64,000 nucleotides of DNA, taken from assembly GCF_000373645.1 (NCBI RefSeq), contig NZ_KB892068.1:211369-275368 (forward strand), written 5' to 3'. Numbering within the stretch: position 1 is the stretch's first letter; each line of letters begins with the position of its first letter. This DNA comes from Streptomyces sp. ATexAB-D23 (GTDB lineage Bacteria > Actinomycetota > Actinomycetes > Streptomycetales > Streptomycetaceae). The notes beneath the pieces are model-generated. The model searched no databases, was not told the origin of the DNA, and saw nothing but the letters and a program-made list of their open reading frames with translations. Below are positions 7,763 to 16,594 of this stretch, in pieces. The position numbers were made by a program, and so were the translations under genes.

Positions 7763-8655
7763 GACAGTGCCCTCCCCAGCGCGCGTCGGGCCAGCGCGGC
7801 GACGGTGCGCCGCAGATGCAGTACGGCGGGGGGCAGCGGTGGTGCCTGGCCCCCGTCGGCGGGTGGTTCCTGGTCCGGGATGCAGGCGGCAGCGACGTAC
7901 TCGCCGAAGGCGGCCAGCGCGTCGGGCGCGAGGCCGCGCGCCCCGTCCCAGTCGATCAGCGAGGCGATCCAGCGCTCTGCCTCCAGCGGGCGCAGCGGCA
8001 TCGGCGCGATGGCGCCGACCGCGCAGCGCACCCCGCGCCTGGCCGGGTCGAGGACGATCGCGACGGAGGCGGTGGCGCGGCCGGGGCCGGTGCGTCCGGT
8101 GGCCTTGAGGAAGACCTGCGGAGCGTGCAGCAGGGGCACCCGGACGAAACCGATCAGCTCGGCGGGCTCCAGCATCTCGCGCCCGGCCAGCAGGTGCGAG
8201 ACCGGGATCTCGCGGCGGGCGCCGCCGGGTCCCGCGATGACGAGTTCGGCCTCCAGCGCGGCGAGCACCGGCAGCGCGTCACCCGTCGGGGCGGCGGTGG
8301 CGATGTTGCCGCCGAGCGTCCCGGCGTTGCGGATCTGCGGGGGGCCCGCGGCACGCGCGGAGGCGGCGAGCGCGGGGATGAGGGCCGCGAAGTCGGGCCG
8401 TCCCATGCGGGCGTGGGTCAGGCCGGCGCCCAGCAGGGCGTGACCGTCCTGGTAGTGCCAGCCGCGCAGCTCACTGATCCGGCCGAGACCGACCAGACCG
8501 GAGGGGCGCAGGAGCCCCTTGTTGACGGCCGACATCAGGTCCGTGCCGCCTGCCACGGGGACGGCGGCCGGCATGGCGCCGAGTGCCGCCACGGCCTCGT
8601 CCAGTGAGGCAGGCAGCGTGACGGACTGCGCCGCCTGCGGTGCGTGCGTGGTCAA
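7759..8655 (-). CDS. FAD-binding subunit of the Mo hydroxylase
   Basis: First gene of the coupled three-gene operon, 298 residues. It has the FAD-pyrophosphate loop VPVAGGTDLMSAVNKG near the N-terminus and the second FAD motif NAGTLGGNIATAAPTGD, both diagnostic of CoxM/XdhB-type subunits. It passes electrons from the iron-sulfur subunit to NAD+ or another acceptor. I chose a TTG at 8655 because GGAAGGGG lies 6-12 nt upstream; an ATG at 8745 would add 30 residues that look unlike the family. Order FAD, 2Fe-2S, Mo with 4-nt overlaps indicates fixed stoichiometry. Confidence 0.85.
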   Translation of the reverse strand: MTTHAPQAAQSVTLPASLDEAVAALGAMPAAVPVAGGTDLMSAVNKGLLRPSGLVGLGRISELRGWHYQDGHALLGAGLTHARMGRPDFAALIPALAASARAAGPPQIRNAGTLGGNIATAAPTGDALPVLAALEAELVIAGPGGARREIPVSHLLAGREMLEPAELIGFVRVPLLHAPQVFLKATGRTGPGRATASVAIVLDPARRGVRCAVGAIAPMPLRPLEAERWIASLIDWDGARGLAPDALAAFGEYVAAACIPDQEPPADGGQAPPLPPAVLHLRRTVAALARRALGRALS

Positions 8656-8958
8656 CCCAGCTGCCCCTTCCCGGTGTCCCGGCGCTCCCGCCTGTTTCGC
8701 CGTACGGTACGTGCTCGAAGCCCGGACGTGGCAACTCTGGCACATCTTCGGACCGGCCCGACGCGCAGGTCCGCGAAGGGAGTATCCGTCCGCAGTCAGG
8801 GTAATGGTCCCGGTTTCCCGCCTGTTCGGCGGTGAGTGCCCTTTGCCTGTCTTCTGCGTACCCGTACGGCTTTATCCGTTCCGGAAGTGCCCCGCGTCAT
8901 GACGCCGCCACCACGGTCGCAGGGACCGTGGTGGCGGGAGAGGGCGTTGCGGCCGGGC
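8656..8958. other. Spacer upstream of the Mo-hydroxylase operon
   Basis: About 300 bp without a credible gene. The left half must hold the operon promoter; a TACCGT hexamer near 8710 is the best -10-like string, but I find no matching -35 at normal spacing. The right half holds the terminator described at 8905-8937. Confidence 0.5.
8905..8937 (-). terminator. Terminator of the hexosaminidase operon
   Basis: A perfect 14-bp inverted repeat (CCGCCACCACGGTC) with a 5-nt loop, 22 bp after the stop of the GH20 gene. Confidence 0.8.
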
Positions 8959-10593
8959 TCACACGTTCGGGGGTGCTCCCTCGATCGGGCGTCCGAGAAT
9001 GCCGGGGCGCTTCTGCCAGGGCAGCGGGCCGGACGGCGGCCGGTAGCCGACGCCGAGCGCGTCGAGCCGGGCGTAGTGGGCGTTCATGCGGCGCTCGAAG
9101 CCGGCGAAGTCCCGTTCGGCGGGGGCGGGCAGGGCCGACCAGGCGACCTCGGCGAAGGCGGCGAGGCGGGGGAAGACCTGGTAGTCGACGCGGGAGCGGT
9201 TCTGCATGACCTCGGACCAGACGTTGGCCTGGGTGCCGAGGACGTGCCGGGCCGCTTCCTCGCTCAGGGCCGGCGGAACGGGTTCGAAGCGGTAGACGTC
9301 CTCCAGGGTGCGGACGTATCCGATGGGCATCGGCTCGTCGGGGCCGCCGTGCTGACGGTGGTCCAGGTAGACCTGCTGCTCGGGGCACATCACCACGTCG
9401 TGCCCGGCCTCGGCGGCCGCGATGCCGCCGGCGTAACCGCGCCAGGAGGAGACAGCGGCGCCGGGGGCGAGGCCGCCCTCCAGGATCTCGTCCCAGCCGA
9501 TGAGGCGGCGGCCGCGCGCGGTGAGCCAGGTGTCGAAGTGGCGGATGAACCAGGACTGGAGCTCGTCCTCGTCGGCGAGGCCGAGTTCCTTGATGCGCGC
9601 CTGGGCGGCCGGCGACCGCTTCCACTGGTCCTTGGGGCACTCGTCGCCGCCGATGTGGACGAACGGCGAGGTCTCCGGCGGGAAGAGTTCGAGGAGTTCC
9701 TCGAAGACGCCCTCGTAGAACCGCAGGACGTGGTCGGTGGGGGCCAGGACGTTCGGGGTGACGCCCCAGTCGTCCCAGACGGTGAGGGCGGCGGTGTCGA
9801 CGACGTCGGTGTTGCCGAGCTCCGGGTAGGCGCTGATGGCGGCCTGCGAGTGGCCCGGGATGTCGATCTCGGGGACGACCCGGATGTGCCGGGCGGCGGC
9901 GTACGCCACGATCTCGCGGATGTCGTCCTGGGTGTAGTAGCCGCCGTGCGGCATCTCGTCCCAGAGCTCGGACGCGCGGTGGCCGTACTTGGTGCGGGCC
10001 CGCCAGGCGCCGGCCTCGGTCAGGCGCGGGTGGCGCTTGATCTCGACGCGCCAGCCCTGGTCGTCGCTGAGGTGGAAGTGGAAGACGTTCAGCTTGTGGG
10101 CGGCGAGCAGGTCGAGGTAGCGCAGGACGTCGTCCTTGGGCATGAAGTGCCGCGCCACGTCGAGCATCAGGCCGCGCCAGCCGAAGCGGGGCGCGTCCTC
10201 GATGTCGGTGAATCCGAAGCCGGTCGTGGCGGCTTCGCCGACGGGCGCCCGGCGGAAGGCCTCGGGGCCGAGCAGCTGGCGCAGTGTCTGGGCGCCCCAG
10301 AAGACCCCGGCGGGGCTGCCGCCGGTGATGGCGACGCTCTCGTCCGGTCCGGTGGTCAGCCGGTAGCCCTCGGGCTCCAGGGAGTCGTCGGTGCGCAGCA
10401 CGATCGCGCGCGGGGCGGTGCCGGTGCCGGGCGCGAGGGGCAGGCCGAAGGCGGCGCCCAGGGTGGTGCGCAGCCAGCGCTCGGTGGTTTCGGTGCCGGG
10501 GGCCGCCGCGATGGTGGTGGACGGATCGAGGACGAATCCGCACCGCCCCCGGTCGTCGGCGCGCAGGGGCGCCGGGATCAGTTCCAGGTCCAT
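8959..10593 (-). CDS. Beta-N-acetylhexosaminidase, GH20, cytoplasmic
   Basis: 544 residues with the GH20 signature HIGGDECPKDQW, where Asp317-Glu318 is the catalytic pair (Glu protonates, Asp orients the substrate N-acetyl group). The N-terminal 130 residues form the usual accessory GH20b domain. No signal peptide is visible, so it should hydrolyse imported chitobiose and short chitooligosaccharides to GlcNAc inside the cell. It is the last gene of an operon with a sugar ABC transporter (4 bp after the permease stop), which fits uptake followed by intracellular cleavage. Confidence 0.93.
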   Translation of the reverse strand: MDLELIPAPLRADDRGRCGFVLDPSTTIAAAPGTETTERWLRTTLGAAFGLPLAPGTGTAPRAIVLRTDDSLEPEGYRLTTGPDESVAITGGSPAGVFWGAQTLRQLLGPEAFRRAPVGEAATTGFGFTDIEDAPRFGWRGLMLDVARHFMPKDDVLRYLDLLAAHKLNVFHFHLSDDQGWRVEIKRHPRLTEAGAWRARTKYGHRASELWDEMPHGGYYTQDDIREIVAYAAARHIRVVPEIDIPGHSQAAISAYPELGNTDVVDTAALTVWDDWGVTPNVLAPTDHVLRFYEGVFEELLELFPPETSPFVHIGGDECPKDQWKRSPAAQARIKELGLADEDELQSWFIRHFDTWLTARGRRLIGWDEILEGGLAPGAAVSSWRGYAGGIAAAEAGHDVVMCPEQQVYLDHRQHGGPDEPMPIGYVRTLEDVYRFEPVPPALSEEAARHVLGTQANVWSEVMQNRSRVDYQVFPRLAAFAEVAWSALPAPAERDFAGFERRMNAHYARLDALGVGYRPPSGPLPWQKRPGILGRPIEGAPPNV

Positions 10594-10597
10594 GACG

Positions 10598-11446
10598 TCA
10601 GTCCTTAACCGCTCCGCCGAGTCCGGAGACCAGGCGTCGCTGTACGAGTACGAAGAAGACCAGCACGGGCACGGTCATCACCGTCGAGGCTGCCATGATC
10701 CCGCCCCAGTCGTTCTCGTCGGGTTTGAAGAAGACCAGCAGCGCCATCGGGAGCGTCGACTGGGAGGTGTCGCTGATGATGAAGGACTTCGCGAAGAGGA
10801 AGTCGTTCCAGGTGGAGATGAACGAGAAGACGCTGGTCGCCACGAGGCCGGGGAGGACCAGCGGGAAGAGGATCTGCCACAGGAAGCGGGTGCGGCTCGC
10901 CCCGTCGATGTAAGCGGCCTCCTCCAGGGCCTGAGGCACGGCCCGGACGAATCCGCGCAGCATCCAGATGGCGAAGGGCAGTGAGAACGCCAGGTGCGGC
11001 AGGATCAGCGAACCGAGCGTGTTCAGCTGCCCGAAGTCCCGCATCAGGAAGAACAGCGGGATGGTCAGCGCCTCGACCGGCACCATCTGCGCGACCAGGA
11101 ACATGATCAGCAGCGTGGTGCGGAAGCGGAATCTGAACCGGGTGACCGCGGTGGCCGCCAGGAAGGCGATGAGCGCGGAGGCGACGACGACCGTGCCGGC
11201 GACGAGGAGGCTGTTGAGGAAGTAGCGCCCGAAGTCCTGCTGCTGGAAGACCCGCCGGTAGGAGTCCAGGGACGGGGACAGGGTCCAGGGCCTGGGGTGC
11301 GTGGACTGGATCTCGCCCGCCGGTTTGAACGCGGAGAGCACCATCCAGTAGAGCGGGAAGGCGACGGCGGCGGCGATCAGCAGGGCCGCCGCCTCCGCGG
11401 CGAGCCGGCCGGGCCGGCGGACGCGCCACAGGGTGGGCAGGCTCAC
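10598..11446 (-). CDS. Carbohydrate ABC transporter permease (MalG-like)
   Basis: 282 residues with six predicted membrane helices and the EAA loop LEEAAYIDGASRTRFLWQIL, which docks the ATPase. It is the MalG/CUT1-type second permease. Its GTG start overlaps the stop of the first permease (GTGA). No ATPase gene is present in the operon; streptomycetes commonly share MsiK. Expected substrate is a GlcNAc oligomer, by neighbourhood. Confidence 0.92.
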   Translation of the reverse strand: MSLPTLWRVRRPGRLAAEAAALLIAAAVAFPLYWMVLSAFKPAGEIQSTHPRPWTLSPSLDSYRRVFQQQDFGRYFLNSLLVAGTVVVASALIAFLAATAVTRFRFRFRTTLLIMFLVAQMVPVEALTIPLFFLMRDFGQLNTLGSLILPHLAFSLPFAIWMLRGFVRAVPQALEEAAYIDGASRTRFLWQILFPLVLPGLVATSVFSFISTWNDFLFAKSFIISDTSQSTLPMALLVFFKPDENDWGGIMAASTVMTVPVLVFFVLVQRRLVSGLGGAVKD

Positions 11447-12411
11447 AGTTCCTCCCCCTGACGCCGGACCAGGCGCAGATACACGAGCGTGACGGCGAGC
11501 AGGATCAGCAGCATCACGACGCCGATCGCCGAGCCGAGGCTGTACTGCGAGGACGCGAACGCCTTCTGGTACGCGTACACGTTGAGCACCAGGTTCTGTC
11601 CGGCGATGCCGCCGCCGTTGGTCATGACGTAGATCTGCGTGAACACCTTGAAGTCCCAGATGACCGACTGGATGGTGACGACGGTCAGGATCGGCCGCAG
11701 CATCGGGGCCGTGACCGACCGCCAGATCCGCCACTGCGAGGCGCCGTCCAGCGCGGCCGCCTCCAGCACCTCGGCGGGGATCGCCCGGATGCCCGCGTAG
11801 ACGGTCACCATCACGAACGGGAAGGAGCACCAGAGGACTTCGAGGAGCACCAGCGCGAAGGCGCTGTAGCGCCCGTACGTCCAGGAGTGGTCGCCGAGGC
11901 CGAGGATCCGGTTGACGGGGCCGAAGTCGGCGTCGAAGAGGAAGACCCAGACGGTGGACCCGGTGATCGCGGGCGTCGCCCAGGCGCCGAGCGCGGCCAT
12001 CATGAGCGCGAGCCGGGGCACGGCCCTTATCCGGGTCAGCAGGACGGCCAGGGCGCAGCCGACGAGGAGTGTGGACAGGACGCAGGCCGCGGCGAAGACC
12101 ACGGTGGCGGCGAGCACCTGCCAGAACTGGCTGTCGCCGAACAGGGCCGTGTAGTTGCCGAATCCCTGGAAGGTGGCCGGTTCGCCGCCGCTGACCTGGG
12201 CCTGGGTGTACTCCAGGAAGGAGATCAGGCCGAGCTGGTAGATCGGGTAGACCAGCAGCCCGCCGAGCAGGACGAGCGCGGGCAGCAGGTAGAGCCAGGG
12301 GGTCCAGCCCGGCCGCCGGGCCGGTGAGACCGGGCGGCGGCGCGGGCCGCGCGCGGGACGGCCCGGCGCGGGTGTGGGGGGCGCTTGGTACGCCGTGCTG
12401 TTCGCGGTCAT
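11443..12411 (-). CDS. Carbohydrate ABC transporter permease (MalF-like)
   Basis: 322 residues: a Pro/Arg-rich cytoplasmic N-terminus (about 35 residues), then six membrane helices and the EAA loop EVLEAAALDGASQWRIWRSV. It is the MalF-type partner of the following permease. The start is an ATG 2 bp after the lipoprotein gene stop, so the whole operon is read as one message. Confidence 0.92.
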   Translation of the reverse strand: MTANSTAYQAPPTPAPGRPARGPRRRPVSPARRPGWTPWLYLLPALVLLGGLLVYPIYQLGLISFLEYTQAQVSGGEPATFQGFGNYTALFGDSQFWQVLAATVVFAAACVLSTLLVGCALAVLLTRIRAVPRLALMMAALGAWATPAITGSTVWVFLFDADFGPVNRILGLGDHSWTYGRYSAFALVLLEVLWCSFPFVMVTVYAGIRAIPAEVLEAAALDGASQWRIWRSVTAPMLRPILTVVTIQSVIWDFKVFTQIYVMTNGGGIAGQNLVLNVYAYQKAFASSQYSLGSAIGVVMLLILLAVTLVYLRLVRRQGEEL

Positions 12412-12413
12412 CG

Positions 12414-13718
12414 TCAGCCCGCGTCGGCGAACGCCGCGTCCATCTTCTTCGCGGCGTCGTCCGACGCCTTCGCCACGTCCTTACGGCCGCTGACGATCTC
12501 CTGGAACATCGTGGGCAGGATCAGCGAGGAGTCGATCTGTCCCCAGGCCGGGGACGCGGGGACGAACTTGGCTCCGGCGGCGAGCGTCCTGACGAAGGGT
12601 TCGACGAACGGCTCGCGCTTCGCGGCGGCGGCCCGTACGTCGCTGTAGGTCGGCAGGAAGCCCATCGCGTCGAACATCCGTGCCTGGGTCTCCTTGCCGG
12701 TCAGCTCCTTCATCAGGGCGACGGCCAGGGTGCGGTGCTTGCTGCTCTTCAGCACGCCGATGTTGTTGCCGCCCGCGAACGCGGGTGCGACGGAGCCCTC
12801 GGCGACGCCCGGCAGCGGCACCACCGCGTACTTGCCCTTGACGCTGCCGGCCTCCACGGCGGCGTGGCTGAAGTCGCCGCCGATGGCCATGGCGGCCTTG
12901 CCGGAGGCGAAGGCGGTGACGGTCGCGTTGCCGCCCATGGCCGCGCACTTGGCGGGCGGGCAGTTGCTGTCGCCGAACAGCGAGGTGTAGGCCTCGATGC
13001 CCTCGCGGGCCTTCGGGCTGTTGATGGCCGCCTTGTACGAGGAGCCGTCCCGGTCGGCCAGTTCGCCGCCGTTGGCCCAGATGAACGGCATCGCGCCGTA
13101 GGTGTAGGCGCCGCCGACGGCGAGCCCGTACATGCCGGGCTTCGCCTTGTGGACCTTCTTCGCGGTGGAGATCAGTTCGGCCTGGGACTTGGGCGCCTCG
13201 ATCCCCAGGTCCGCGAAGACGTCGGTGCGGTAGTACAGGGCGCGTACGCCGACGAAGAGCGGGGCTCCGTAGACCTTTTCGCCGACCGTCACGGACTGCC
13301 TGGCGGCCGGGTCGGTGTCCTTGGCGTCCGCCCAGTCGCCGAACTCGCCGGTGATGTCGGCGAGTCCGCCGTCCTTGACGTATCCGGCGGTGTCGGTGTT
13401 GCCGTACTCGATGAGGTCGGGGGCGCTCTTCGGGTCGTTGAAGGCGGCCTTGACGCGCTGGGCGCGGGTCTCGACCGGGATGTACTCGATCTCGGCCTTC
13501 GCGCCCTCGTGGGCCTTCTCGAAGGCGGCGACCGCGGTGTCGACGACCTTCTCCTTGGGCTTGTTGCCGACCTCCTGGAACAGCCAGACGCGGAGTGTGC
13601 CGGTCTTCTCGTCCCCCTCGGCTCCGGTGTCGGAGGTCTGCGGCGCGCAGGCGGTGGCCGTGAGGCCCGCCAGGACCAGCGCCGCGGCCGGGGCGGCGAT
13701 TCGGGCAGAAAGCTTCAT
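12414..13718 (-). CDS. Sugar-binding lipoprotein of the ABC transporter
   Basis: 434 residues. Signal peptide with a probable lipobox ending ATAC (Cys24), then a Ser/Thr/Asp-rich linker and an extracellular solute-binding fold of cluster B (MalE-type): TLRVWLFQE, APDLIEYGNTDTAGYV, AMAIGGDFSHAAVE. It captures the oligosaccharide outside the membrane and delivers it to the two permeases encoded next. First gene of the operon; a DasR-type site lies 95 bp upstream and an inverted repeat lies 20 bp upstream. The GH20 gene at the operon end suggests chitobiose or a longer GlcNAc oligomer as ligand. Confidence 0.92.
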   Translation of the reverse strand: MKLSARIAAPAAALVLAGLTATACAPQTSDTGAEGDEKTGTLRVWLFQEVGNKPKEKVVDTAVAAFEKAHEGAKAEIEYIPVETRAQRVKAAFNDPKSAPDLIEYGNTDTAGYVKDGGLADITGEFGDWADAKDTDPAARQSVTVGEKVYGAPLFVGVRALYYRTDVFADLGIEAPKSQAELISTAKKVHKAKPGMYGLAVGGAYTYGAMPFIWANGGELADRDGSSYKAAINSPKAREGIEAYTSLFGDSNCPPAKCAAMGGNATVTAFASGKAAMAIGGDFSHAAVEAGSVKGKYAVVPLPGVAEGSVAPAFAGGNNIGVLKSSKHRTLAVALMKELTGKETQARMFDAMGFLPTYSDVRAAAAKREPFVEPFVRTLAAGAKFVPASPAWGQIDSSLILPTMFQEIVSGRKDVAKASDDAAKKMDAAFADAG

Positions 13719-13737
13719 CCGGAACCCCTACCGGTAG

Positions 13738-13758
13738 GCGTTGCAGCATGCGCAACGC
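13738..13758. promoter_or_regulatory. Inverted repeat, LacI-type operator candidate
   Basis: GCGTTGC and GCAACGC separated by 7 bp, ending 20 bp before the lipoprotein start codon. TTGC/GCAA half sites are usual for LacI-family repressors of sugar operons in actinobacteria. Its place just before the start codon would block transcription or early elongation. Binding is inferred. Confidence 0.4.
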
Positions 13759-13812
13759 TCGTTTCGTTCTGCACAACAGGCAGGAGAGTAGGTGCGGACC
13801 AGGGCGGCGACA

Positions 13813-13828
13813 AGTGGTCTCCACCACT
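13813..13828. promoter_or_regulatory. DasR-responsive element (dre) candidate
   Basis: AGTGGTCTCCACCACT agrees at 13 of 16 positions with the DasR consensus ACTGGTCTAGACCACT as I recall it. DasR is the GntR-family repressor released by glucosamine-6-phosphate and controls chitin/GlcNAc genes in streptomycetes. The site is 95 bp upstream of a GlcNAc-type uptake operon, the expected place. Confidence 0.7.
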
Positions 13829-13882
13829 CTGTGACCCGGCGAAGCAGCCCGTGCAACGCACGCACCCGGTCCCGGACGACGA

Positions 13883-13922
13883 AGAACCCCCGGGGCACGC
13901 GGATGCGTGCCCCGGGGGTTCT
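13883..13922 (-). terminator. Terminator after the DUF3039 gene
   Basis: A perfect 18-bp inverted repeat (AGAACCCCCGGGGCACGC) with the 4-nt loop GGAT, 39 bp past the stop of the DUF3039 gene. It separates that gene from the sugar uptake operon. Confidence 0.88.
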
Positions 13923-13961
13923 CCCGGGTCGTTCAGCTCCTGCCGGTACCGGCCGCTGCGC

Positions 13962-14249
13962 CTACTTCTTGTCCTTGCCGCCCTTGTCCTTGTCGCCGCC
14001 GGCGCCCATGGACTCGTAGATCTCCTTGCACATCGGACAGACCGGGTACTTCTTGGGGTCGCGCCCCGGTACCCAGACCTTGCCGCACAGTGCGACCACG
14101 GGGGTGCCCTCCAGGGCGCTCGCCATGATCTTGTCCTTCTGGACGTAATGGGCGTAGCGCTCGTGGTCGCCGTCGCCGTTCGACACCTGTGGCGTCGGCT
14201 CCACGAGGGTTCCGGTACCTGCCCCGCGCTCGGGCTCAAGAGTGCTCAT
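13962..14249 (-). CDS. DUF3039 family protein
   Basis: 95 residues. The conserved middle has ERYAHYVQKDKIMASALEG, then Cys55 in VVALCGKVW and Cys71-x-x-Cys74 in YPVCPMCKEIYE, a likely zinc-binding set. The tail is rich in Gly, Lys and Asp. This is a small actinobacterial family of unknown function. It lies 29 bp downstream of the YqgE gene on the same strand, so the two are probably co-transcribed and end at the strong terminator. Confidence 0.88.
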   Translation of the reverse strand: MSTLEPERGAGTGTLVEPTPQVSNGDGDHERYAHYVQKDKIMASALEGTPVVALCGKVWVPGRDPKKYPVCPMCKEIYESMGAGGDKDKGGKDKK

Positions 14250-14278
14250 AACCGCCAAGCGTACTGAAAGACGGGACA

Positions 14279-14839
14279 TCAGTTCAGCGAAGGGTCGTCC
14301 GGATACGTGGCGATCATGGCCAGTTCGCTGCGCTGGCGGCGCAGGACCGCACGCCACAGGCCCTCCGGGCGCGGCGAGGAGACATCTCCGGGTTCCGACT
14401 CGACGACGTACCAGGCGCCCTCGGACAGCTCCGACTCCAGCTGCCCCGGCCCCCAGCCCGCGTACCCCGCGAAGATCCGCAGCGATCCGACGGCCGCGGC
14501 CAGCAGCTCCGGCGGGGCCTCCAGGTCGACCAGGCCGATCGCCCCGTACACCCGGCGCCAGCCGAGCGGCCCCTCGCCGCCCGGGATCACCGCCACGCCG
14601 AGCGCGGAGTCCAGCGAGACGGGTCCGCCCTGGAAGACGACCTCGGGCTCGCCGGTCAGTCCGGCCCAGGTCGCCAGGATGTCCACGACGCCCACCGGGG
14701 TGGGGCGGTTGAGGACCACGCCGAGTGAGCCCTCCTCGTCGTGGTCGAGGAGCAGCACGACCGCACGGTCGAAGTTCGGGTCCGCCAGGGCGGGCGCGGC
14801 CACGAGCAGCCGCCCTGTGAGCGAGGACACCTCGGTCAT
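14279..14839 (-). CDS. YqgE/AlgH family protein
   Basis: 186 residues matching the YqgE/AlgH fold: LTGRLLVAAPALADPNFDRAV at the N-terminus, GSLGVVLNRPTP, FQGGPV and FAGYAGWGPGQLE, all characteristic. The biochemical role of the family is not settled; it is widespread and cytoplasmic. It is divergently placed from murA with 276 bp between the start codons, which must hold both promoters. Confidence 0.9.
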   Translation of the reverse strand: MTEVSSLTGRLLVAAPALADPNFDRAVVLLLDHDEEGSLGVVLNRPTPVGVVDILATWAGLTGEPEVVFQGGPVSLDSALGVAVIPGGEGPLGWRRVYGAIGLVDLEAPPELLAAAVGSLRIFAGYAGWGPGQLESELSEGAWYVVESEPGDVSSPRPEGLWRAVLRRQRSELAMIATYPDDPSLN

Positions 14840-15115
14840 GGCAGAAATGATCCCGCATCTTCGGCCCTCGCGGGGCCCAAGTGACCCGGTCGTCGCGCTG
14901 GGTGCCCGAGCGCAGCTCAGGGCGCACGGGTGCATGAGGAGCGCACGCCGGGGCCGGTCATCCGGACGGTGACCCTCCGCAAGAACCGAACAGCAGAGCG
15001 TGGCGCGGCGGTTCCCCATCGTTCGTACACCGCCCGTTCCCCTACGGAAGGGGCGCGCGGGCCCATTACCCTTTCGTTTGGCCCCCCTGCCCGACCACTC
15101 CGGAACGCGAGATCC

Positions 15116-16456
15116 ATGACCGGCACAGACGATGTCCTGCTTGTCCACGGCGGAACCCCGCTGGAGGGCGAGATCCGCGTCCGAGGCGCCAAGAACCTGG
15201 TGCCCAAGGCGATGGTCGCCGCGCTGCTCGGCAGCGGGCCCAGCCGGCTGCGCAACGTGCCCGACATCCGTGACGTACGGGTCGTACGCGGACTGCTCCA
15301 GCTGCACGGGGTGACGGTCCGCCCCGGTGACGAGCCGGGCGAGCTGATCCTGGACCCCACCCACGTCGAGAGCGCCAACGTCGCCGACATCGATGCCCAC
15401 GCGGGCTCGTCGCGCATCCCGATCCTGTTCTGCGGGCCGCTGCTGCACCGGCTGGGCCACGCGTTCATCCCCGGTCTCGGCGGCTGCGACATCGGCGGCC
15501 GGCCGATCGACTTCCACTTCGACGTGCTGCGCCAGTTCGGCGCGACGATCGAGAAGCGGGCGGACGGCCAGTACCTGGAGGCCCCGCAGCGGCTGCGCGG
15601 CACCAAGATCCGGCTGCCCTACCCGTCGGTGGGCTCCACCGAGCAGGTGCTGCTGACCGCGGTACTCGCCGAGGGCGTCACGGAGCTGTCCAACGCGGCC
15701 GTGGAGCCGGAGATCGAGGACCTGATCTGCGTCCTGCAGAAAATGGGCGCGATCATCTCGATGGACACCGACCGGACCATCCGGATCACCGGTGTGGACC
15801 GCCTCGACGGCTATACCCACCGGGCCCTCCCGGACCGCCTGGAGGCCGCCTCGTGGGCGTCCGCCGCGCTGGCGACCGAGGGCAACATCTACGTCCGGGG
15901 CGCCCAGCAGCGCTCGATGATGACGTTCCTGAACACCTACCGCAAGGTCGGCGGCGCCTTCGAGATCGACGACGAGGGCATCCGCTTCTGGCACCCGGGC
16001 GGCGCGCTGAACGCCATCGCGCTGGAGACGGACGTGCACCCCGGCTTCCAGACCGACTGGCAGCAGCCGCTGGTCGTCGCGCTGACACAGGCCGCGGGCC
16101 TGTCGATCGTGCACGAGACGGTGTACGAGTCCCGGCTCGGCTTCACCTCGGCGCTGAACCAGATGGGCGCGCACATCCAGCTCTACCGCGAGTGCCTGGG
16201 CGGCTCCGACTGCCGCTTCGGCCAGCGCAACTTCCTGCACTCCGCGGTCGTCTCCGGCCCGACGAAGCTCCAGGGCGCGGACCTGGTCATCCCGGACCTG
16301 CGCGGCGGCTTCTCGTACCTGATCGCCGCGCTGGCGGCCCAGGGCACGTCCCGGGTGCACGGGATCGACCTGATCAACCGCGGCTACGAGAACTTCATGC
16401 ACAAGCTGGAGAAGCTCGGCGCGAAGGTGGAGCTGCCGGGCGGCTCACTGGTCTGA
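15116..16456 (+). CDS. murA: UDP-N-acetylglucosamine 1-carboxyvinyltransferase MurA
   Basis: 446 residues, full length for MurA, the first committed step of peptidoglycan synthesis (enolpyruvyl transfer from PEP to UDP-GlcNAc). RGAKN (Lys26, Asn27) and the loop GGCDIGGRP with Cys124 are present; Cys124 corresponds to the catalytic residue that fosfomycin alkylates, so the enzyme should be fosfomycin-sensitive. It is a single-gene unit between a divergent yqgE and a convergent HU gene, with terminators between. Streptomycetes carry two such genes; this one sits beside the HU gene. Confidence 0.95.
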   Translation: MTGTDDVLLVHGGTPLEGEIRVRGAKNLVPKAMVAALLGSGPSRLRNVPDIRDVRVVRGLLQLHGVTVRPGDEPGELILDPTHVESANVADIDAHAGSSRIPILFCGPLLHRLGHAFIPGLGGCDIGGRPIDFHFDVLRQFGATIEKRADGQYLEAPQRLRGTKIRLPYPSVGSTEQVLLTAVLAEGVTELSNAAVEPEIEDLICVLQKMGAIISMDTDRTIRITGVDRLDGYTHRALPDRLEAASWASAALATEGNIYVRGAQQRSMMTFLNTYRKVGGAFEIDDEGIRFWHPGGALNAIALETDVHPGFQTDWQQPLVVALTQAAGLSIVHETVYESRLGFTSALNQMGAHIQLYRECLGGSDCRFGQRNFLHSAVVSGPTKLQGADLVIPDLRGGFSYLIAALAAQGTSRVHGIDLINRGYENFMHKLEKLGAKVELPGGSLV

Positions 16457-16460
16457 CCGG

Positions 16461-16493
16461 CGGTGTTCCGGGCGCGGGGGCCCCGGAACACCG
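16461..16493 (+). terminator. Terminator of murA
   Basis: 12-bp perfect arms (CGGTGTTCCGGG) with a 9-nt loop, 5 bp after the murA stop. Confidence 0.8.
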
Positions 16494-16537
16494 ACGATGC
16501 CCGCCACACGGCCCGCTGAGGGCCCCTGGCGGGCCGA

Positions 16538-16583
16538 ACGACGAAGGGCGGCCACCCTGGTCGGGGTGACCGCCCTTCGTCGT
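16538..16583 (-). terminator. Terminator of the HU gene, bidirectional
   Basis: 14-bp perfect arms (ACGACGAAGGGCGG) around an 18-nt loop between the converging murA and HU genes, 12 bp from the HU stop. Confidence 0.8.
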
Positions 16584-16594
16584 GCCCAGGGGTC

